Shown: positions 1 through 5,134 of the stretch, piece after piece
Numbering within the stretch: the stretch's first letter is position 1
How the letters are laid out: each line of letters starts with the position of its first letter
DNA from: an uncultured Gammaproteobacteria bacterium
Lineage (GTDB): Bacteria; Pseudomonadota; Gammaproteobacteria; Ga0077536
Assembly: GCA_903866355.1 (NCBI GenBank)
Contig: CAIPNE010000856.1
Coordinates: 1-9,126, forward strand
DNA length: 9,126 nt
Direction: 5' to 3'
The notes under the pieces: model-generated
The model's input: only the letters and a program-made list of their open reading frames with translations
What the model was told of the DNA's origin: nothing
Database searches by the model: none
Translations under genes and position numbers: made by a program

Positions 1-110
1 AGGGCGGCGTTGCGGCGCAGGAAATCGATCAGCAAGGTACGACCCGGCACGCGGGCGTCAACCGGAACGCCATTGACGTTAAGACAGACATCAAAATTTT
101 GCTCAGCCAT
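1..110 (-). CDS. 2Fe-2S subunit of a CO/xanthine dehydrogenase-type molybdenum hydroxylase (5' part only)
   Basis: Only the first 36 codons are in the window; the gene continues past position 1. The start is the ATG at 110-108. The peptide begins MAEQNFDVCLNVNGVPVDA and goes on with VPGRTLLIDFLRR. This matches the N-terminal beta-grasp of CoxS/XdhC-like small subunits (pattern hxVNGxxVxxxVPxRTLLxDFLR) that precedes the cysteine cluster binding the plant-type [2Fe-2S] centre; those cysteines lie outside the window. In this family the small subunit passes electrons from the molybdopterin subunit to FAD. Its start overlaps the end of the upstream FAD-subunit gene by 8 nt, which suggests translational coupling. 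The substrate (CO, a purine, an aldehyde or another heterocycle) cannot be read from this fragment. Confidence 0.8.
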   Translation of the reverse strand, partial: MAEQNFDVCLNVNGVPVDARVPGRTLLIDFLRRNAA

Positions 111-954
111 GGTCAGCAGCCTCAGTGAGTTCGGTGAGTGTGCGGCGGAGTAATTCGCGGGCAATCTGCTGCTTCCACGCCGGACTGCCGTGGGCATCTA
201 GCGGTGGATTGAGGCTCACCTCCTGAAACAGCGCGGCGTATTCGGCGGTGGTGAGCGTTTCGTGCAGCGGGCGGCTGGCCAACAACGCCTCCAGTTGCGG
301 CAAGCGCCGCGGGCGCTGGTCCAGCCCGCCAAAGACCACTCGCGCATGCCCCTCACCCCGCACGACGCAGAGATTGACCAGCGCCAGATCTTGGCGCTGG
401 CGGGAAAATTCGCGATAGATTCCGCGTGCAACACGGCGCGGTATGGCCAGACTTAACGCGAGGGCGCCACCCAGATTGGTGGTGCGAAAGCCCGTAATGA
501 GATCGTCCAGTGCCACGCGCCGGGCGACCGCATCGGCGGCACCTTGCACCAAGACCACGGCATCACTGGCCAGCAATGCCACCAGCATATTGGCGCGGGG
601 GTCGGCCCAGCACACATTGCCCAGCGTGGTCCCACGATTACGGACCTGCACATCACCCAGCGCACGGGCCGCCTGCGTTAGCCACGGAAATGCCTGCGCC
701 ACCCGCGCATCGGCCAACAGTTGGGCGTGGGTTACGAGTGCACCGATTGCCAAGTGATCTGGGTGCCAGGAGAGTGCCGCGGAAAGCTCGCCAATGTGAC
801 GGATGTCGACCAAGGCGGCGGGGTTTATCTCACGCTGGCGGAGCGCCGCCATGAGTGTCTGCCCACCGGCCAGCGGCCGGGCACCGCGCGCTGTCAGCAG
901 GAGTGCTTCGGCGAGCGTAGTGGGACAGGCGTAGCTAAAATTGGCTGGACGCAT
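103..954 (-). CDS. FAD-binding subunit of a CO/xanthine dehydrogenase-type molybdenum hydroxylase (CoxM family)
   Basis: A 283-residue protein, the usual size for CoxM/KdhA-type medium subunits. Visible motifs: RPANFSYACPTTLAEAL at the N-terminus; AGGQTL (29-34), the first FAD pyrophosphate loop; IGALVTH (70-76); and NRGTTLGNVCWADPRA (106-121), the second FAD loop, where families usually have GTIGGxxAHADPA, so one glycine is leucine here. The C-terminal FAD-subunit domain shows YREFSRQRQDLALVNL (about 180-195). Such proteins carry electrons from the [2Fe-2S] subunit to an acceptor in a cytoplasmic heterotrimer. The start (ATG at 954-952) has an AAGGA ribosome site about 8 nt upstream (964-968, complement) and a promoter candidate at 1011-1040. 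The large molybdopterin subunit is not in the window and may follow the small-subunit gene. Family assignment is firm; substrate is unknown. Confidence 0.9.
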   Translation of the reverse strand: MRPANFSYACPTTLAEALLLTARGARPLAGGQTLMAALRQREINPAALVDIRHIGELSAALSWHPDHLAIGALVTHAQLLADARVAQAFPWLTQAARALGDVQVRNRGTTLGNVCWADPRANMLVALLASDAVVLVQGAADAVARRVALDDLITGFRTTNLGGALALSLAIPRRVARGIYREFSRQRQDLALVNLCVVRGEGHARVVFGGLDQRPRRLPQLEALLASRPLHETLTTAEYAALFQEVSLNPPLDAHGSPAWKQQIARELLRRTLTELTEAADHG

Positions 955-984
955 GGGCGGTTTCCTTAGGGATAGTGGGCCGGT

Positions 985-996
985 GCAGCGCAGTAA
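985..996. repeat. 12-bp direct repeat, copy 1 (downstream of the promoter)
   Basis: The sequence GCAGCGCAGTAA occurs here and again, exactly, at 1026-1037; the starts are 41 bp apart, close to four helical turns. This copy lies between the candidate -10 box and the start codon of the FAD-subunit gene. The pair could form an operator bound by a dimeric or looping regulator. That role is inferred from position. Confidence 0.5.
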
Positions 997-1010
997 TGGG
1001 CTTGCGCGGG

Positions 1011-1040
1011 AATATATCGAGAACCGCAGCGCAGTAACAA
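1011..1040 (-). promoter_or_regulatory. Candidate sigma70-type promoter of the FAD/2Fe-2S subunit operon
   Basis: Reading the minus strand, a TTGTTA -35 box (1040-1035) and a TATATT -10 box (1016-1011) are separated by 18 bp. Transcription would start near 1004, giving a leader of about 50 nt before the ATG at 954. The -35 box overlaps one of two exact 12-bp direct repeats (see the repeat entries). Assigned from consensus match and position only. Confidence 0.5.
1026..1037. repeat. 12-bp direct repeat, copy 2 (overlapping the -35 box)
   Basis: Exact second copy of GCAGCGCAGTAA. It overlaps the candidate -35 element (1035-1040) and part of the spacer of the minus-strand promoter. A protein bound here would be placed to compete with or contact RNA polymerase. 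Confidence 0.5.
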
Positions 1041-1065
1041 TTTCTATCCGTCAGGCCGGGTTTGG

Positions 1066-1102
1066 CCCGCATCAGTAGCGCGGTGCTCGCTAATGATGCG
1101 GG
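1066..1102. repeat. 37-bp imperfect palindrome (long hairpin)
   Basis: The left arm 1066-1080 and right arm 1088-1102 pair over 9 bp (CCCGCATCA with TGATGCGGG), then a single G.A mismatch (1075/1093), then 5 bp (TAGCG with CGCTA), around a 7-nt loop (1081-1087). It sits 26 bp upstream of the candidate -35 box of the minus-strand operon. It has no U-tract on either strand, so it does not look like an intrinsic terminator. It could be a regulator site or a structured RNA element. Confidence 0.6.
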
Positions 1103-1617
1103 TGCTGTTGGGTCTGCCACGGTGAGAGGTTTCGCCGGCCGCGCCAGACGCGCGGCGCCCCAGTTCGCGCCGGGGCGCGGTGGATAACGCCGTGCTGAGC
1201 CTTCGGCAGCTGGTCGTCCCGTCACCGCTGGGTACCGATGCCGCTTGCCCGGACCTCGCTGGCGCTTGATCCGCCTCGTGGTGTGCGGCGCGGTTGCCCG
1301 CCACGCTGGGCCGCCGTCGAAGACGGCACCGGCGCGCCGGTCGTCGAGGCCGAGGGAATGACTGAGAGATCGCAGCCGATGGCCGGCAACGCCTTGCCCC
1401 CCGGGACGGCCGAACCCTGGGTCGGTGGGTTGGTTGGCGCGTCCGCGCCTGCCGCTTGGGAAAAACGTGGTCAGCGTAGGTGTTCACAGGGCCGCCGGGC
1501 GAGCTTTGCCAGCTAGGTACCCGGCGTGGGGCACGCCTTAAGCCTTGCAGGAACTGCGACCCAAGGTTGCCCGCCAAGTCATTTGTACTCGGTGGCCGCA
1601 AAAAAGTGCGCCGGAGG

Positions 1618-1646
1618 TTCCCTAAAGAGCGAGCAATGGGGATAAT
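1618..1646 (+). promoter_or_regulatory. Candidate promoter of the 4.5S RNA gene
   Basis: A good -10 hexamer, GATAAT (1641-1646), is followed by the GC-rich stretch GCCCCGC, the kind of discriminator seen at stringently controlled stable-RNA promoters. A weak -35 (TTCCCT, 1618-1623) lies 17 bp upstream. The start site would be near 1653, a few nt before the mature 5' end of the RNA, consistent with the 5' processing known for 4.5S RNA. Confidence 0.45.
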
Positions 1647-1658
1647 GCCCCGCTCAAT

Positions 1659-1771
1659 GGTGGCCCTGTCGGTCCCCTCGCGACGTAAGACCGTGAACCC
1701 CGTCAGATCCGGAAGGAAGCAGCGGTAACGGTGACTGCGGGCGCCGAGGTGTGGCTGGCAGGGCTGCCACC
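1659..1771 (+). ncRNA. ffs: Signal recognition particle 4.5S RNA
   Basis: The hallmark SRP domain IV is present: the GGAA tetraloop (1711-1714) closed by CC/GG, then GGAAGCAGC on the 3' side of the asymmetric loop and CAG on its 5' side. ACCGT (1690-1694) pairs with ACGGT (1728-1732). The 5' end (GGTGGC then CCTG from 1659) pairs with the 3' end (CAGG then GCCACC up to 1771), closing one long hairpin of about 113 nt, against 114 nt in E. coli. The stretch GTGTGGCTGGCAGGGC near the 3' end also resembles the E. coli RNA. There is no Alu domain, as usual in Gram-negative bacteria. The RNA binds Ffh and directs ribosomes making membrane proteins to FtsY. No clear terminator separates it from dnaX, 33 nt downstream. 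The ends are set by pairing and may be off by a few nt. Confidence 0.95.
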
Positions 1772-1804
1772 TAATCGCCGACTCAACCTGCGTGCACGTG
1801 TGAG

Positions 1805-3604
1805 ATGACTTATCAGGTCCTCGCCAGAAAATGGCGGCCGCGTGATTTCAGCCAAGTCGTCGGGCAGAGCCATATCTTGCGTGCCCTGTCGAACGCGCTG
1901 GACTCCGGGCGCCTCCACCATGCTTATTTGTTCACCGGCACTCGCGGCGTGGGCAAAACCACGCTGGCGCGCGTGTTTGCCAAATGCCTCAACTGCGAGG
2001 CCGGGGTTAGCAGCCGGCCCTGCGGCGTGTGCAGCGCCTGTTGCGAACTCGACGAAGGACGTTTTGTCGACCTCATCGAAGTAGACGCCGCCTCGCGCAC
2101 CAAGGTGGATGAAACCCGCGACCTGCTGGACAACGTCCAGTACGCGCCAACCAAAGGCCGTTTTAAGGTGTATCTCATCGATGAGGTACACATGTTCTCT
2201 AACCACTCTTTTAATGCTTTGCTTAAAACGCTAGAAGAGCCGCCACCGCATATCAAATTTCTGCTGGCCACCACCGACCCTAAGCGGCTACCGATCACCA
2301 TTTTGTCGCGCTGCCTGCAACTGAGCCTGAAACGCCTGAGCGTGGCCCAAATAGCAGGTCAATTGCGCGCGGTGGCGGATCGGGAAAGCCTGGTGGCGCA
2401 GCCCGCGGCCTTGCACCAAATTGCCGTGAGCGCCGATGGCAGCATGCGCGATGCCTTGTCTTTGCTGGACCAAGCCGTGGCGTTTTCAGGTGGGGAACTG
2501 AGCGAGCATGAAGTGGCCACCATGCTGGGCACCCTGGGCCACGAGCACGTGGCGGCGCTGGTGGCCGCGCTGGCGGCGGGCACCGGGCCGGAACTCATTA
2601 ACATCGCCCGCCAGGTGGCCGAGTACGCGCCAGATTTCGCGCAAGTACTGGCGGCGATGCTGTCCCTTTTGCGGCGCGTTGCGGTGGTCCAAACGGTCGG
2701 CACCGACGCCCCGGAGTTGGCGGAAGAACCCGCCGTGGTGGCGCTGGCCGAGGGCATGTCGGCGGCGGACTGCCAGTTGTTCTATCAAATAGGTTTGCTC
2801 GCCCGCCGCGACCTACCCCTAGCGCCAGATCCCCAAACGGGTTTTGAAATGGCGTTATTACGCATGCTGGCGTTTCGTCCCGCGACGAGTGCAGGAGCTG
2901 GTGCGCCCACGCCGCGCCGCGTATCCCCGCTAACTGCCGTGCCGCCAGCGCCAACCTCGACGGCTCCAGTTGTCGCCCCAGTTGCGGCCCCAGTTACGGC
3001 CCCAGTTACGGCCCCAGTTGCGGCCCCAGTTGCGGCCCCAGTTGCGGCCCCAGTTGCGGCCCCAGTTGCGGCCCCAGTTACGGCCCCAGTTACGGCCCCA
3101 GTTACGGCGCCAGTTACGGCGCCAGTTACGGCGCCAGTTACGGCGCCAGTTACGGCGCCAGTTACGGCCCCAGTTGCAATTTATAGTGACGCCGGGCTGT
3201 TTGACTGGCAGGCGGTGGTTGAAGGCCTGACGGATGTCACGCCGCTGACCCGCGAATTGGCCCGTAATAGCGCCGCTCGCAGTTTCAAAGACGGGGTGCT
3301 GGAGCTGGTGCTCACGCCTCAATATGAGAATCTGCGCGGCGAGCGGGCGACCAAAGCCTTGGAGCAAGCCTTACAGGTGTCGCTGGGGCAGGGGGTGATG
3401 GTGCGGGTGTCGGTGGCTGCCGCGAGTGGTCTCGCCACCCCGGCCGAAGCGATCGCGGCCGCCGAGCAGGCGCGGGCCGCCGCGGCCTTGGGCGCGCTTG
3501 AGGCCGACCCGTGCATCCAGACCCTACAGCGTGAATTTGGCGCACGGATTGATCGGGTGGATATCAAACCGGATGCAGTGAAAAAACCCCGGAGCGAACG
3601 ATGA
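1805..3604 (+). CDS. dnaX: DNA polymerase III subunit tau (clamp loader)
   Basis: A 599-residue protein (E. coli tau has 643). It is the ATPase of the clamp loader and ties the loader to the polymerase and helicase at the fork. The N-terminus MTYQVLARKWRP is nearly identical to E. coli. Motifs: Walker A GTRGVGKT (45-52); zinc-binding cysteines 64, 73, 76 and 79; Walker B LIDEVHM (124-130); sensor 1 TTD (156-158); SRC (168-170) with the arginine finger. The AAA+ lid and collar extend to about 370. A low-complexity linker follows, with an 18-unit Pro-Val-(Ala/Thr)-Ala repeat (about 388-459), then a tau-specific C-terminal domain ending with LEADPCIQTLQREFGARID. The E. coli A AAA AAG frameshift signal that makes gamma is absent from the linker, so gamma, if made, must arise otherwise. 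The start has no clear ribosome site. The TGA overlaps the ybaB ATG. Confidence 0.97.
   Translation: MTYQVLARKWRPRDFSQVVGQSHILRALSNALDSGRLHHAYLFTGTRGVGKTTLARVFAKCLNCEAGVSSRPCGVCSACCELDEGRFVDLIEVDAASRTKVDETRDLLDNVQYAPTKGRFKVYLIDEVHMFSNHSFNALLKTLEEPPPHIKFLLATTDPKRLPITILSRCLQLSLKRLSVAQIAGQLRAVADRESLVAQPAALHQIAVSADGSMRDALSLLDQAVAFSGGELSEHEVATMLGTLGHEHVAALVAALAAGTGPELINIARQVAEYAPDFAQVLAAMLSLLRRVAVVQTVGTDAPELAEEPAVVALAEGMSAADCQLFYQIGLLARRDLPLAPDPQTGFEMALLRMLAFRPATSAGAGAPTPRRVSPLTAVPPAPTSTAPVVAPVAAPVTAPVTAPVAAPVAAPVAAPVAAPVAAPVTAPVTAPVTAPVTAPVTAPVTAPVTAPVTAPVAIYSDAGLFDWQAVVEGLTDVTPLTRELARNSAARSFKDGVLELVLTPQYENLRGERATKALEQALQVSLGQGVMVRVSVAAASGLATPAEAIAAAEQARAAAALGALEADPCIQTLQREFGARIDRVDIKPDAVKKPRSER
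2966..3181 (+). repeat. 12-bp minisatellite inside dnaX (18 units)
   Basis: The unit is CCAGTT followed by six variable bases, repeated every 12 bp without interruption from 2966; the first and last units are diverged (GTCGCC and GCAATT endings). Variants come in runs: units 5-9 end GCGGCC, units 10-11 end ACGGCC, units 12-16 end ACGGCG. Each unit is four codons (Pro-Val-Ala/Thr-Ala), so gain or loss keeps the reading frame. The runs of identical units suggest recent slippage or unequal-exchange expansion. The period also keeps other frames open, which explains the apparent antisense repeat ORF here. Confidence 0.95.
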
Positions 3605-3924
3605 AAGACGGCCTCGAAAACCTCATGCGCCAAGCGCAGCGCATGCAAGAAGACATGCAACGCGCCCAAGCCGAAATCGCCTCGCTGGAATGTGTTGGAG
3701 AAGCGGGGGCTGGTTTAGTACGGGTGGTGGTGAACGGTCGTCATGACGTGAAATCGGTCACGCTTGCCCCCGAATTGCAGGGAGAGGATCTCAGCCTGGT
3801 GGCAGACCTGCTGGCCGCCGCCGTCAACGACGCCAACCGCAAACTCGATAAACTCAGCAAGGATAAAATGGCGGGCCTAACCGCCGGCCTAAACCTCCCG
3901 CCGGGCATGAAGTTTCCGTTCTGA
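3601..3924 (+). CDS. ybaB: YbaB/EbfC-family nucleoid-associated protein
   Basis: A 107-residue protein matching E. coli YbaB (109 residues) along its length. An N-terminal helix with NLMRQAQRMQEDMQ is followed by GEAGAGLVRVVVNGRHDVKSV, the beta region; the C-terminus ends NLPPGMKFPF, the conserved PPG-x-K-x-PF tail. The family forms small dimers that bind DNA and associate with the nucleoid. The ATG overlaps the dnaX stop (ATGA), and GGAG (3591-3594) lies 6 nt upstream, so this start is well supported and translation is probably coupled to dnaX. The order dnaX-ybaB-recR is conserved in many bacteria. Confidence 0.95.
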   Translation: MKDGLENLMRQAQRMQEDMQRAQAEIASLECVGEAGAGLVRVVVNGRHDVKSVTLAPELQGEDLSLVADLLAAAVNDANRKLDKLSKDKMAGLTAGLNLPPGMKFPF

Positions 3925-3963
3925 GCCAACGCACTCCGCTGCATCCCCTACCCACCACGACCC

Positions 3964-4557
3964 ATGACCACCCCGCTGCTGAGTGAACTTATCCGTGCGT
4001 TAACCGCGCTGCCGGGCATTGGTCCGAAGTCGGCGCAGCGCATTGCCTTTAATTTGCTGGAACGCAACCGTGAAGCCGCCCGACGTCTGGCCCGGGTGCT
4101 GGAAGACGCCATGACCCGCATTGGACAGTGCGCCCTGTGCCGCACGTTCAGCGAAACCCCGGTATGCCGCTTGTGCGAGTCTCCCAATCGCGATGCCACG
4201 TTGTTGTGCGTGGTTGAAACCCCGATGGATGTGCTCTCGATCGAACAATCCGCATCGTTTAAAGGGGTTTATTTTGTGCTGATGGGGCGACTCTCGCCGA
4301 TCGATGGCATTACCCCGGACACCCTCGGCATGCCGGTGCTGGAGCGGCGCTTGGCGGAAGGCGTGGTGAGGGAAATGATAGTGGCCACCGGGACGACCAT
4401 GGAAGGGGAGGCTACGGCACACTATCTGCGCCAGTTGGCCCGCCGGACCAGCGTGACCCCCACCCGCATTGCCTACGGCGTGCCGATGGGCGGCGAACTC
4501 GAATACGTGGACGGCACGACGCTGTCGCACGCGATCTCCAGCCGGCGCGAATACTAA
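3964..4557 (+). CDS. recR: Recombination mediator protein RecR
   Basis: A 197-residue protein, close to the E. coli length of 201. RecR acts with RecF and RecO to load RecA onto gapped single-stranded DNA. It has the N-terminal helix-hairpin-helix LPGIGPKSAQRIAF (16-29), a zinc finger with Cys56, 59, 68 and 71 (CALC and CRLC), a Toprim domain with CVVETPMDV (82-90) and YFVLMGRLSPIDGI (103-116), and the C-terminal MEGEATAHYL and YGVPMGGELEYVDGTTL blocks. In the Toprim segment E. coli has ATNPTVEG, whereas this protein reads ATGTTMEG (141-148), losing Asn and Pro. The start is 39 nt after ybaB and lacks an obvious ribosome site, but it matches the family N-terminus (TTPLLSELIRAL). Confidence 0.96.
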   Translation: MTTPLLSELIRALTALPGIGPKSAQRIAFNLLERNREAARRLARVLEDAMTRIGQCALCRTFSETPVCRLCESPNRDATLLCVVETPMDVLSIEQSASFKGVYFVLMGRLSPIDGITPDTLGMPVLERRLAEGVVREMIVATGTTMEGEATAHYLRQLARRTSVTPTRIAYGVPMGGELEYVDGTTLSHAISSRREY

Positions 4558-4585
4558 CCACCCGCTAACACCCGGAGCCCGCCGC

Positions 4586-5134
4586 ATGCAGCTTTCCGCC
4601 GACAATCTCATCTGGATCGACCTCGAAATGACCGGGTTGTATCCCGAACACGACCTCGTCATCGAAATTGCCACGGTGGTCACGGACGCCCACCTAGAAT
4701 TCTCCGTGGAAGGCCCCGTCATCGCCATCCACCAAAGCGACGCCACACTGGCGGCGATGGATGAGTGGAACACCCGCCAACATACGGGCTCGGGCCTCAC
4801 TGAGCGCGTGCGCGCCAGTCGCTATAGCGCGGCGGCGGCGGCGCAGGAGACGCTAGATTTCTTGGCGCAATACGTACCGCCCAAGACCTCGCCGATGTGC
4901 GGCAATAGCATCTGCCAAGACCGGCGGTTTCTGTATCGCTACATGCCTACGCTGGCCGATTTCTTTCACTACCGTAACCTCGATGTCAGCACCTTGAAAG
5001 AATTGCAGACGCGCTGGGCGCCAACTTTGCCGAGGTTTACCAAAGCCTCTAGCCACCTCGCCCTCGAAGACATCCGCGATTCCATCGCCGAGCTAAAGCA
5101 CTACCGCACGCATTTTTTGCGGCTGCCGGGGTGA
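4586..5134 (+). CDS. orn: Oligoribonuclease
   Basis: A DEDDh 3'-to-5' exoribonuclease that degrades short RNAs, including pGpG, to mononucleotides; 182 residues against 181 in E. coli. Catalytic residues visible: Asp12 and Glu14 (WIDLEMTGL), Asp112 (QDRRFLYRYMP), and His157 and Asp162 (SHLALEDIRDSI). DVSTLKEL (133-140) is also conserved. Position 110 is Cys where E. coli has Gly (GNSIC versus GNSIG). The frame is open upstream to an ATG at 4469, but the ATG at 4586 is preferred: it gives the family N-terminus and has GGAG at 4574-4577, 8 nt upstream. The gene lies 28 nt after recR, and its TGA overlaps the GTG of nnr. Confidence 0.96.
   Translation: MQLSADNLIWIDLEMTGLYPEHDLVIEIATVVTDAHLEFSVEGPVIAIHQSDATLAAMDEWNTRQHTGSGLTERVRASRYSAAAAAQETLDFLAQYVPPKTSPMCGNSICQDRRFLYRYMPTLADFFHYRNLDVSTLKELQTRWAPTLPRFTKASSHLALEDIRDSIAELKHYRTHFLRLPG

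Larger units (their letters stand above)
955..1658. other. Divergent intergenic spacer of about 700 bp with no supportable gene
   Basis: The spacer separates the minus-strand hydroxylase operon from the plus-strand ffs-dnaX run. Open frames occur on both strands (92 residues at 1238-1516 plus; 185 residues at 1044-1601 minus). The minus-strand product is dominated by Arg, Ser, Pro and Ala, as expected of GC-rich noncoding DNA, and I recognise neither protein. Besides the promoter, repeats and 37-bp palindrome listed separately, there are exact short inverted repeats at 1155-1178 (7-bp stem, 10-nt loop), 1313-1327 (6-bp stem, GAA loop), 1436-1449 (5-bp stem, GTCC loop), 1493-1526 (7-bp outer stem with a 4-bp inner stem) and 1523-1537 (6-bp stem, GGG loop), plus a 14-bp palindrome at 1328-1341. 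No tRNA, tmRNA, RNase P RNA or known riboswitch core was found by eye. Confidence 0.6.

Noticed and set aside
1094..1113. Possible integron attC-like core (GTTGGGT near 1107)
   Set aside because: No matching inverse core (RYYYAAC) lies at the other end of the palindrome, and there is no integrase or cassette.
1179..1187. DnaA-box-like TTATCCACC (minus strand), also at 6624-6632 (plus strand)
   Set aside because: Each has one mismatch to TTATCCACA. They are single sites thousands of bases apart, and the second is inside tsaE. There is no cluster or AT-rich unwinding region, so this is not an origin.
1361..1490. Possible TPP riboswitch (CTGAGAG near 1361 and CAGCGTAGG near 1473)
   Set aside because: The conserved ACCC...GAACCTGAT core and the pairing between arms are missing, and no thiamine gene follows.
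1238..1516. 92-residue plus-strand ORF in the divergent spacer
   Set aside because: Some codons look coding-like (about 1315-1355), but I see no ribosome site, no recognisable motif, and a Gly/Ala/Arg/Pro composition expected of GC-rich noncoding DNA. Homologues in related genomes would change this view.
1044..1601. 185-residue minus-strand ORF in the divergent spacer
   Set aside because: The product is dominated by Arg, Ser, Pro and Ala without domain-like patterning. Long open frames are common in such GC-rich DNA.
2970..3230. Plus-strand ORF with Pro-Gln-Leu-Arg repeats
   Set aside because: Another frame of the same minisatellite, lying wholly inside dnaX, with no family resemblance.
2930..3367. 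145-residue minus-strand ORF rich in Asn-Trp-Gly/Arg-Arg repeats
   Set aside because: It is the antisense reading of the 12-bp minisatellite in dnaX. A period divisible by three keeps several frames open, and the sense frame is clearly DnaX.
4469..4585. Upstream start for orn giving a 221-residue protein
   Set aside because: The extension overlaps recR, resembles nothing in the family, and the ATG at 4586 has a good ribosome site and the expected N-terminus.
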